From assembly GCA_004335635.1 (NCBI GenBank), contig QAXH01006077.1, positions 20,869 to 84,868 on the forward strand: a DNA stretch of 64,000 nucleotides, read 5' to 3'. The notes beneath the pieces were generated by a model. The model saw only the letters and a list, made by a program, of their open reading frames with translations, was not told the origin of the DNA and made no database searches. A program made the position numbers and the translations under genes. Shown in pieces: positions 48,001 through 60,000 of the stretch; the first letter of the stretch is position 1; each line of letters begins with the position of its first letter. Source of the stretch: Chloromonas sp. AAM2. Taxonomy: Eukaryota; Chlorophyta; Chlorophyceae; Chlamydomonadales; Chlamydomonadaceae.

Positions 48001-51000
48001 CGACGATGATGTGATCATCACAATCTGATCATGTGTCACATCAACCCCGGCACACTCAATCATCGATGTATCATATCACAACCATAATGTAACGTACTTG
48101 ACACCCTGCTCAACAGCCACCCTGCTTGTCAAGCTAACCTCACCAGAATCAATGAATGGTGGCTCTCCCGGCTCCCCCCAGCCCACCTGAATCCTCTTGC
48201 TGTCCGACGGCCCCACGTCTCCCACATGCGGTATGAAGACCAGGCCGCAGTCCGCCGGCACCCCGAACTCGAACGCCTGTACGCTGGGCGTGTGGTTGCG
48301 CAGGATCACGCTGCATGTGCGCACGTCGTTGATCGGCGTGGCAGGGAACGCGATCTGCAGGCAGAGCAGCCCAGGCGCCTTGAAATTATAGTATTGATTG
48401 AGATACTCTTTCATGTACATAGGTCACAGTGCAGTAGAGGTGCATAGTGCACACAACGCCAGGCACGGTAACATTTTGTGGGATCAACGACTCCGTACAT
48501 GTAGTGAGCCACATTGAGGTGGCTAAGCACCGCTGACTCATCAGAGTGGTGATGTTGTTATGGCTTAGGCCTGTGGCTGGGCGGACTGCTCGTTGCTTTG
48601 CCTCTGCACTGCTTTGGAATGTGGTCCTTGCTTTATGTGCGTCATTGTCCCCTTCCTTTTGTGGCTACTCTTTGCTCTGGCAACTGCACAACGCCTTTGA
48701 CCCCTCATCCTTAGTCGCTTGTTGCTTAGGGGCAGTCTTGAGTGTCTGTACAAGGAGCATCTATCAATGCCGTTAGCTCGCCTTGTTGTGGCTGAGGCTG
48801 AGGCTCGGCTGCACGCCTGTGGCGGTGATGGGCAGCGTGAAGGTGCGCCCCGCCAGGCTGCGGGCCGTGATCATCAGGGATTGCGGGCCGGGGATGGGCG
48901 GCTGGAAGCTGACGATGCGCTCCACAGATTCACCTGAAGTGCATTGTCAATCAGAACCACATGCTTGTCAACATGGCTTGTCAAGCCCATGTTTTATTTC
49001 GTCATTCACATGATAAAACATATGTGCTGAAGCTGACTGAAACGCACAAAGGAAGGGAACAAGTTGGGTCAGTGAGGCGAGCTCTAGCTGCTTACCAGGC
49101 AAACTTTCATTCCCCTGAAACAATTCATTCTTAACAGTGACTGGGGGTTAGTCATGATTATCAGGTTGTCCCGCCCGGCTGTTACGTCAGCATTCACAGT
49201 GCACAAGCTGAGGTCTGTTGCATTACCAGCTGTTGCGGCAACCCTTTTGCACAATCCTAGGTAAAGTTCACATTGTGTTTCGTGCTTACAGTCACCTCTC
49301 ACACCGGCAAGTTACTACCAGCCCTGGCCGTTACTCTCATAGTCAGGTTCAAGTTACTACCAATCATAGATTCCTGAAACCCCCACCTGGCAGAATGTAT
49401 CCGAACCCGTCATTGGGCATGACTCTGATAGCCGGCGGCAGGCCCACGAACCCAAAAGTCTGCGGCAGCGCACTAGGGTTTGTAACCCTCAGCACCACGC
49501 CCGTGTCCTCAGCCATCACACAGGGGCCCAGGTTGAGGTCCGGAGGGGAGAAGATGAGGTCGGTTGTGGTCACGTGGGCACGCACCAAGAAACAGACAGG
49601 CAGCTTCTGGTCGGGTACCACTACCTGCGCAATCGTATTACAAGGGGTTGGCAACGCTTGTAGCTCTGAGGATTGCAAACGCTGGGGTGGGGTGGGATTC
49701 AAAAGATTTATCGACAATGTGATGCAACGTGTATGTATAGACTGCGTCGTGACGTGACGTTCAAGCATCAACCAAAGACCTGAGCTGGGGTCAGCTACAC
49801 AGTTGCAAGCTCGCCTAGGGTTGCAAGCTCTCCACCTTGGGTGCACCTGGTTGGCCCATGTTATCGATCTAGTGGTCTTTCTTTACCAAGCTGCCAATCT
49901 GCTGCTGGAAATGTTGACTGCATGACAACCACCAACCTGGAAGGGTAGTTCAGCTTGTATTTTCTTTGCCGAGCTGGCAATTCCGGACAGCATGACTGCC
50001 TGGACCCACCTTGAACGGCACCTCCAGGACGTTGTCAGCCGGGTCGGGCACGAAGCGCGCGCACTGCGTCATGATGGACGTGCGCGGCTTGAACAGCACA
50101 GTGATGGGGAAGGCCTGGCCAGCCTGCAATCAACACACAACACCGATGTGAGATCATCATGACAGATCAACAGAGGTTTGGGCTGAAAGCGATGAGAAGC
50201 GAGGAAGTCAGCCACGCTGGATTGGTATATGTAGCGTGCGTGCATTACCAGACCACGCTTTTCTACGGCAAGTGGGCCATTTCGAGCTTCTAAGTACAGA
50301 CCTTCTTTGCATGCCTTGGCACAATTTCAATAAACAGCCTGTGCCACCAACACACCCGCACTGTTCAAGCCTGTGGCCTGTTGACATCCAGGCATTCAAC
50401 GGGCACTGCACCATGCATACGTCGAAGACTATTGCTGTCTGGGGCATGTCCGGCATTCATGTCAAAGGCATGCTTATCATCTTCTGCCTGTCAGACGAAC
50501 AGTGATTTCAAGCACACCACCCAGTGTGAAAGAATACCTAGACAGTCGCAGCCAGCCCCAGGCATGATCCAGCAACACAGATTTGAAGCTTCACCTGGAC
50601 AAATCCAAAGTCTGGGCTGAACTCGATGTAGTCACTGATGTCGGGGCGATTGGTAACAGACACCTGCGACATGCAGCAAAAAAAGGGCATCATTTGAACT
50701 CTTGCGGTTGTTGTGGATTGTTGTAGCTGCCTGTTCTGGTTGGCCTCCTATTGCCGCTTGTACTGTTCAAAGTGTCAGCATGGCCTGGCCTGCTCCTGCC
50801 TGTGTTAGCTGTTCAGAAGGTTACAGAAGGTTACAGCAGCCTGCCATTCAGGTTCTTGGCACCAGCCAGGTCTCAACTGATGTGGAGTGCGGAATACCCC
50901 GGGCGAACGTGAACCCTACCTTCATAGCGGTTTTCCCTCCGTTTCTCACGACCAGTTTCTCCCTGTACGTGTGGTCCACTGCCACGCAGCGGAAGTCAAT

Positions 51001-54000
51001 CACCTCGCGCTCGAGGTAGATGGGCAGGTCACGACCTACAAAACACAGGACAAAAAACAGTGATACGGGAGCAGGCAGAGGATAACCAACAGGTAAAACG
51101 CAAGCAGGCATGCCAGGTTAGGTAAGTACACGAGTTTTGGCAAGTGCAACTCAGCTTGTAAAAGAAACAAGCCTCAAACTTTGCACCCTGCTACCAGTGA
51201 CCTTTCTTGGCTTAACGATTTTCAGGCGCGTAATTCTTGGAGAGATATTGTGTCTAGCTGCAGCACCGTGGGTTGAACCATGAAAAGCCATGTAATGATG
51301 ATGATGAAGCCTCAAACAGTCGCGCAAGTTATCTTTCATTGCTGACATGACATTTCCTTTACATGACATCATCTTACCTATCCCAATGAGCTGCAAGTGG
51401 CTGGGTGGCACATGCAGCTTCCTGTGGGCCTGAGACTTGTACGAGATGATCAGCTTGCGCTCGAGGTGCTGTGCGGCTGCCGGGCGGAAGGTGACGAGCA
51501 GCTGCACACGCCCGTAGCCGGCCACTGTGCCGCCCGCGGGGGAGATGGTGAAGGGCGGGCAGGCGAGGGGGCCTCTGTGTGCGTCGCCGTCTGAGCCTCG
51601 CACATCCTCCTCCTAGAAGTGTAACAAAGTGAGTGACAGAGCCAAAGCATAAGGAATATCGAAGAACCGGGAGCAAAAGTGTGTTGCAATCTGAGCCATG
51701 CACAACAGCTTCCTGAGAAGAGTGAAGGAGTGAGTGAAAAAGCCAACAAGGGGTAAGGCAAGGAGAGGGATCAAAAGCGTGTGAGAGCAGACCGGAGGGA
51801 ATCAAGGGTCTTGCCATGCACAGTCCTGGCCAGTCCATCGACAGTGTTCACCTGGCAGGTGATGACATAGTCCACCTCCAAGGCGCCTTCATTGGCCAGG
51901 GTGAGCTGCCTGTTGACCGTTTCCCCCAGGATGACGCCCGGGCCAAAGTCAACCGTTGGGCTGCTCAGTACCAGCTGGGCCTTCTTGGTCAGGCACCTGC
52001 ACCACACATGCGTGCAGCTGAGTAGGTGAGTGTGGCTGGCAAGGACGCAACAATAGAAAAATCATTGATGTCAAGATTAGTAACATGAAGGCAATCTTTT
52101 TAAGATCTTGAGTTAGCCAAGCGGCGGTCGCCACGCACTCGCCAGACAGTTTGAACTCCCGTTACAGACAGACCATGCGTTCTTGCAAGCCTGATGTAAT
52201 TTCATGAATGTACTTTCATGAATGTTGAGTTAGCCGAACGGCAGCACATTTCTCCTTATGAAACTCGCCACGCAGTCTGGACTCCCTTTACACACAAGCT
52301 ATTACTGGCTAGCCTGATGTAATCTCGGAAGTCAGCCAAGCACAACAGGAGACCTGTTGCGGGTGCCCTTTCTACGTTGACTCTGGATGGCTCCAACGGG
52401 CCAATAGCATGCACGACACATGATACGAGTGAGTGTTCAATGAAATAGGTGGGCGCTGGCTGCACCCAGCTCACACGTGGGGCAGTAGGACCACATGGGC
52501 TGACCATGAAACCGTTCTGCCATGTGCCCCACCTGACTGGTATGTGGAAGGGTCCTGTTTCGGCGAGCATGTCAATGCACGTCTCAATGTCTTCGTTACT
52601 CTGCGACAGAAAGGCAAACAAAGCTGTGTCAAGGGGAAACAGAGCTGTGATGGGGCTTGCTCTGAACGATGACACAAATTGGGTTCTTGCCAACAGAAGC
52701 AGACAACGACCCAACACCATTAACTAACCCAGTACAACACCAACAAACGAAAAAGAGTAACTTTTCGTGACACGTCCGGGCTCAGCCTCAAGATGAGATC
52801 ACCTGCCTTGGGTGTGAATGTAAGTGTGACTTCGCCCGACACGCCAGTGGCCAGGTGGCCTGGCAGTTGGTAGGAAACCTCCAACACGTTTCCATACTCC
52901 GGGGAGACCTGCGGGCACCGCAACGGCAAGCTACCCGGCTTGCTCCACAACGAGCAACCCAGAAGACCTGCTGCAAGTGCACACGCACAATTCATGCATT
53001 CAAGGCAATGCCCTTGTTTTGTGAAAGCGCTGGGCGGATTCCCTGATTTTAGTCATGGTCCCAGTGGGAGAAGGGGCGCATGCTTCTTGCTCAGATGCGT
53101 GGTTATGGTTGCGCCATCTTTTGTTGCACTTGTGGGCGATTGAGCTGTGAAAACACGCAAACACACGTTGAGTTGTGAAAACACGCAAACACACGTACCG
53201 CTCGTCAGCATGCTCTGCCATCCGTGCATACACACACCATACAACCCCCCAGTCTCCAGCTCCCGTCTTCAGCACAGCTGATGGCGTACCGACAGGTCCT
53301 GGGTTTCAACCCGGGTGTAGGTGGGTGATGGACTTACCAGCCAGTTCAACACTGTGTCCACGGCTACGTTGAAGCAGTTTCAGAAAATCTAGAGATCTAT
53401 ACCCAGTGTGATACCGAGCGGTCACAAGACTGAAGGTTGCCGGCCCCTCCCCCTCCCATCCCCGTACTACTTGTTGTGACACATGAGAGTGTCAGAATAG
53501 CTTCTTGTGCTAAGTTATCTTTTGTGCAGCAAGTGAAGAGGCACATTATAGCGGCGTTTGAAGCGTTTGCATGCGTGAACATCATGTGTTCAAAACTCCA
53601 TGCAGCATTTGCCTTGTGCCTCACATTTAGCAAAGCATTCCTTTTCACAACACTTGTTGTGACAAGTAACTCATTAGAGTATCAGAGTAGTCATCAATTA
53701 ATATCCAATAAGCATGGTCATACAATCCCCAGTGCTGACCCCTGCATGTGCCTCTCACCTCCAGCACCCGGTACGTGTTCTTGGCGTAGCTTCGGTTGGT
53801 GATGGCCACGCGTGCGCTGTAGCTGCGCCCCACCTCAAAGTCGTTGAACACCACCACAGAGGGGGTCGTGAGGAAAGCATCGCCGGAGAATTCCTTGCCC
53901 ATCATCACCTGAGACACATGATGGATCAAGCAACACACATGGCTGCTTTCGTTTTGCTTCCTTGCTCAGGGTAGGCCAGGGCGGTGCCCATCCCGTTCCG

Positions 54001-54027
54001 TGTCCTCTGACGGCTTCCCTGGTGTAA

Positions 54028-54078
<51 letters not shown>

Positions 54079-57000
54079 CATAGCAACACACATGGCCGGG
54101 AGTTGTCAGTACGGCCGATACTGCCATGATGTAAAGCGGTGCATGAGACCGTCGAAACGTGAGGTGTGGTGTTATATGATGCTGCAGGATGAGTGAAACA
54201 AGTTGATGCCCCAAAGGGGAACTGGTGGCTGAAGCATAAGTATCACAACGCCAGATATAGTAAGGATGGAATCACTGTTGGATGATGCAAGGCGACATGT
54301 GCCACTTATCATAGCAGTCAACGTCCACGCACCTTTGGCGCAGCAATGGCCTCCTTGTGCCTGGTCTTGGCAGCATCCAGGTTAGCACGCTCCAGCTTGC
54401 TCAGCGGTTTCTGCTCCAACTGTTTCCAGCCACCCTGAAACCATGGATAGCGCTGGCAGCAGCATCAGACGTTGCATGACCGTTTGTGCGGTCATCGACC
54501 ACTAGAGAGAAATCAATCTTCAATGAGTGGGTCTTTGCCATTACTTTACTTTACCTGCATTCTTGTCAGTTGCCAAGCTTTGCTGCCATGCTGTTCAATG
54601 TGTTCAGAAATATAGCTTGCTTTGAGTCTGGCCATACGTGACTGAGTTGGCAAAACTGGTGATGCCTGCGTTCTGCTTTGAGCTGTAAAAACACAACCAC
54701 TCCATACCCGTTCCAAATCCCATACAAAACTCCACCTTCGCCCTCCCCCCGGTGAGCGCGTTGCACCTTTTGTACGAGAAAACTAAAGTCAGAATTCTGC
54801 GCCAACAGTGCAGTTCTACCCCCATGCCCATGCCCACCTTTCCCCTGGCGTGTGCGCTGGCGCTGCTGAGCCTGCCTGCCTCGCCCTCCCTCTCCGTGCT
54901 CCGGCGGCTGACCCAGGTGCCGGCGGTGTGGGAGGTGCGGTCGGTGAAGGCACCGCGCGACCGGGCGCCCCCGTTTTCCTCGCTGCTCAGGTCGTCGTCA
55001 AGGTCGTCATCGTCATCAGACTCTAAAGGGACATGCACATGTGGCTGACAACACTGGTACACAGCTTCACAACAGCATAGCATAATGCTGACGTTGACAC
55101 AGGCGATCAAAATTGTTTGTTTGTGATGCGACTGCTTGTGATGCAATGCCATGCTTCAACGCTCCGCCTGCACAATCATGTGAGGTGGCAGCACGTAGTA
55201 ACAGTGAGTTTACATGTCCATGACAAAAGAGATGTTGAGCCTGATGTGTTGCTTCTATGTACTCAGATGGGTGGGGGAATGTGCGGTTGTAGACCGAATA
55301 TCCCCTGGCACACGTGGTATCAAAGTAGTGCCGTGCCTTACCTGGGCGGTACTTTGCGGGTATGAGCATGTCCTTGGGCCGCACACCCGGGTGCCTGCGA
55401 GTCATCTTCTCAAGCAGGGCCTGTGGGCAGGGAAGAAGCGAACAGCACAAGCAACCAGGTCAAAAGTAAGTGAGATGGTGCGCCTGTTGGCAGGCCAGGA
55501 GCGAGCAGTGAATGCAGTAAGGTTAAAACATCTTGAATGGCATGTGAAAATTCGGCACTGTATATATATGTATTTAGACCAGGGAAGCCGTCAGAGGACA
55601 CGGAACGGGATGGGCCTACCCTGAGCAAGAAAGCAAAACGAAAGCAGGGAACAAAGCAGGCAAGGCAGGCCAACCCAAAGCAAAACAGGACGGAGCCGCC
55701 AAAGTCAAGGCCAAAGACTAGACTATGGGCACCATGGCACTGTGTACTGGAATCCGAGTTTGAGAGCATGCCATGTTTGCAAGCCCAGCCAGGGACACCG
55801 CAACTTAACGCCCCTTAGGCAACGCAAGGCAGTGGTCAGTACATGAAGAAAAGCCTTCAAACATACAGTTACCTCTGAGCACCTTCCAGCGCCAAAGTCA
55901 CGTGTCTTGGCCACCACTGCTTCCGAGGGGTTGACTGGCAGACGGCCTGTGGGTAGGCAGAGAGGCAGGGGGTGTCGTGGGATGCAGGGAGCGGCGGATG
56001 GGGAGGTTGCATGAGTCAGGGGCAGGCCGAGAACCGCTGCTATCTGTGTGAGAAGTGCCGGAGGATGTTGAATCCTGTGCCCATGCGTCCTGTGCCCCTA
56101 TTCTGTGCCCATGCGTCCTGTGCCCCTATCCTGTGCCCATGCGTCCTGTGCCCCTATCCTGTGCCCATGCGTCCTGTGCCCCGAGGTCTTTCTCAGCTCC
56201 TGGCCTTTCCTCAGCGGCCACTCCTGGTATCCTTAGCAGCCACTCCTGGTTTTCTCAGCGGCCCTAACTTTGCGTGTTTGTTAGCGGCGCTTGGAAATTC
56301 TATATTTTAAGTCACTGCAAGCCGAGACATGATCCTTGCTCAGATGCGTGGCTGATGTTTACGCCTTCTTCTGTCCCACTTGGGGAACGATACAGATGTA
56401 AAACGATACACACGCACACACACACGCACACACGCACACGCACGCAGACACACACGCACACACGCACACACACACGCACACGCACACGCACACACACGCA
56501 CACACATGCACACACACATACACGCACACTCTTTTCACCTGTTGGGTCCAGCATTGCCTGTCCGCTGGTGGTGTGTGTGTGCATGTACTCTTCCACCCGC
56601 CCCTCAGTTGCGCTGCGCCCCTGCTCGCGTTGGAACTTGGACATCAACTGAACGCAGCACAATGGGGTGGAGTGAGATGGAGTGAGGGTGCAGTGAGGTA
56701 GAGTGAGGTGAGGGCTTCAAAGCGAGGTAAAGTAGGTTGAGGGCAAATAAAGTGGCGTGAGATGTCATCGTTAAAGACGTGTGAACGTACTCCATCGAAA
56801 TCCAAACCCAAACACAAACCCGACAACAAACACAAGGAATTGCAGGTGCCACCAAGGCAGGGATAAAGCAGTACAAAACAGTCGATTCGAAACAGGTTAC
56901 AGATAGTTCATGAAGGCCCAGGTGCCAACAGGTTTTCAGCCAGCACAGGTTCCGTTCCCTCAGATCAGTATAGGGTTGATTACGATGCCCGCTATTGCCC

Positions 57001-60000
57001 GACTTACAACCCCAAACCTGCTCGAGTCACCTGCTTCTCATGCTCCGCTGCCGCCAGCTGCTTCTGAAACACCTCCTCCTCCCGCGCCAACTGCGCCGCC
57101 ACCTACGAATGTGTAAAGATGTAAATAAAAGTAAGAAGGCATCGACTTACTCATTCATCGCCACATGCAGATGTATAAGCCCCATTCACTCACTGACACT
57201 GACTCACTCACCTCGACCTGCCTTGCCTCGATCCTGGCCTTAATGGTCGCCCGCTGGCGGGTGGCCTGCGCCTCGAGGTCCCGCCCCCGGTGAACCTCAT
57301 ACGGATTCAGACCCTGTCATAGCACGGGGGGTAATTTATGAGCCCTGAAAGGATACAGAACGGGATGGGCACCGCCCTGTCCTACCCTAAGCAAGAAAGC
57401 AAACCGAACGCAGGACATGGAGCAAGCGAGACAGGCGAAAGGAACAAGGCAGCGATTTAGCAGGCTACACAGGCAAAACGGGCAAGACTGGCGGGAGCTG
57501 CCCGCACATCAGGTACCAGAAGACTCATGCAGGCAGTGTCCTGAGCCACACAACCAGGGCAGCTACACAGGGGTTGTGTAGGTGTAAGATCAGCAGAGCT
57601 CAATGCACATCTGTGACCATTCTCACTTAACCTCCTGATGTGCAGCAAAAGCCACTCTAGAAAACTTGATTCATAGTCAACTCAATTTCTCGGTAGGCTC
57701 CTTCACACGCTCGTAGGTCGACCGCCCAACTCGGAAAAGAAGCAAAGATCAACACTGGGTGGTTGATACCATAGGTTCCTCACCTGCTCAATGAGGTCGG
57801 CGAACTCCTTCTCCCGTAGCTCCCTGCGCTGCTTCTGCAGCTGCTGGTACAGCGAGGCCTTGCGGCTCACCTCCTCACGAACCTGCAGGGGAAGCGTTGC
57901 GGCAGACCGTGGAGCTGCTGGGTGTGCCAACTCTCACCCGTGGCCACTCATACCCGTGCGGGGCTAGTACAGTGCACGCAAGTTCGGTGCGACCACCTGA
58001 TGCTGCAATGCACCAAGGTGTGCTTGCACCGTCCTATACAAAACACACCAAAGCATTGCTTACCAAAGCAATTCTGGATTGCTAGATCAGTGCACTTGAC
58101 AAGATGATGCGAAGAGCATGTACAAGACAAGCAGCCTTTCATGGTGCCAGTCATCCTAACACGATGTGCCGATTGCAATTCTTTCCCGGCCTCGCCTGCA
58201 TTTGTTCTGTTTTATACAATTGCATGCCCTACCTTAGCCAGCGAGTCCTTCAGCCCCAGCAGCGCCTGCCGTCTGTCCGCCTGCTGCGCCTCCACCAGCT
58301 CCTGCCCCCTGCTCAGGTGCCGCCGCACCCGCTCCAGGTCCTTGGACAGCCGGTCCAGGGCGGCCTCACGCGCGTCTTCAGCAGCACTGGAACAGGGAGC
58401 ACGCAAAGGCGTTGTGTGAAATTTGTGCATATCTATCTATGTCGCAGGATGTCTACTGAGATTGTGGACAGGCAGTTGATATGTGCACAGGATGCAGTGT
58501 GCACTGCCCTGGCCTACTCTGAGCCACAAAGGAGTGGGGGTGAAAGGGGAAAGATCACAGACTGGAAGGCGCAAAGAAGCAGCAGCCGGAAATGCCCATA
58601 CAGGCCAGAAGAAGAGACAGTCACAAGGCGATGCAAAGAAAGTCACTGTGTGCCTACCTATGTTGCGCAATATGAGATCTTCTGAGATCGCACCACTCAA
58701 GGTGAGACGTGCACCATACAGAAGCTTAGGTCAAGTGCCCCTTGCCATGTCTACTGAGGTTGCAACGCATCGCATCTTCTTTAAGCGGCGCCAGGTATGT
58801 TGCTTTTGCCATGACCATTGAAAGTGCAAGAAAGCTACCAGTGAGCTTTCTTTGCTTAACGATTGTCAGATGCGTAATTCTTGGAAAGATATTGTGTCTA
58901 GCTGCAGTACCGTGGATTGAACCATGAAAAGTCATGTGATGATGATGATGATGATGATGATGATGACGACGACGATGATAATGATGATGATGATGATGAG
59001 TGCATGTCCGCATAGCTCACGTGATCTTCCGCTCTTTGAGCTCCTCCTGCTGCGCTTGCAGCTCCTGAAGACGCTCGGCCTCTCTCTTGAGGCGGCCCAG
59101 GTAGCCCTTGGCCGCGCGCTCCTCGCGACCCCGCAGCGCAGCCATCACGTCGCGCCGCGCGTTTTCATCAGCAGCCAAGGTAGCGTCCAAGGCCTGAGGG
59201 CGATTGAAGCCAGAAAAATCAGGAGGCATGAACACGCGCAGGACAAGATGCACCAGAAGTGCTGAAGTCAGACAACAAGATAGCATAACAAACAGGCGCT
59301 CGACAAGATACACTGAAGAGATGTAGATACGCATGTTACGGCAGGATTGGTACACAGGTCAGAAGCGCTCATTCATTTTGTGAACCAGGATTCGAGCAGA
59401 AAGCATAATGCATTTCGTACAGCCCACACACACCTGCCGTGTGTCAGCCAGAAAGTCTAGCTCTGCCTCCGCAGTCCTGAGCCCTGCTTCTGCGGTGGCA
59501 GCCTGGAGCCGCGCGGTGTCCGCAACCGACCGTTGCGCTGCCAAGGCTGCCTCGCGCTGCTCCTGCCACATGCGCACCTGTGCCACGGACGAAAGACTGT
59601 CGTATACACGGGAATCGCAACTTCAAATTTCAAAGGCCAAAAATAACGCGTCGAATTGCAGGAAACAAAATGCTGGGGTTGGGACTGCCCCGCCTCTTAT
59701 GAACTGCACTAGGCGAGATGGATGGCAGTTGCCCGCCTGCGCAACAGACATGCATGTTGCATGTGTCGCACATACCTTGCGCAGGCGCTCAGGTGCTTGT
59801 GGTGTGGCTGCTGTCAGCGTCAGCTCCTCCTCACGCAGGTTCCTGAGCATAGACAGACATGGCAACGGAAAATGACGTGAGTCATGATATGACTCTTATG
59901 AGGATAAGCAGACTGAACCTGATTGTGCTGGTACCGCAAGAAGAATACCGCAAGAAAACAGCGCTGCGCACTGAGCAACGGAACAAATGGAACCGACACG

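Noticed and set aside
48546..48776. Plus-strand hydrophobic frame (76 codons) as a small membrane protein
   Set aside because: It lies in a CFAP74 intron, has no context or splice support, and is best explained by chance.
52788..52908. GTGATC donor for the CFAP74 exon ending near 52803
   Set aside because: It leaves phase 1 and creates a stop at the start of the next exon, while the GC donor four bases earlier keeps the conserved domain in frame.
53327..53365. Extra small CFAP74 exon near 53.34 kb (AG..GT bracketed)
   Set aside because: Joining 53759 directly to 52908 reads YRVLEVSPEYGNVLEVSYQL, which matches the family without any insert; the small candidate would also break the frame.
54845..55048. 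Plus-strand open frames over 54.75-55.05 kb
   Set aside because: They are antisense shadows of the CFAP74 exon 54838-55022, which has consistent splice sites and phase.
56380..56662. Thr/His- and Val/Cys-repeat proteins over the CA run
   Set aside because: They are pure translations of the (CA)n microsatellite.
58954..59000. CRISPR-like or coding poly-His/Met array
   Set aside because: It is the (ATG)n tail of repeat family 1; there are no spacers and the taxon is eukaryotic.
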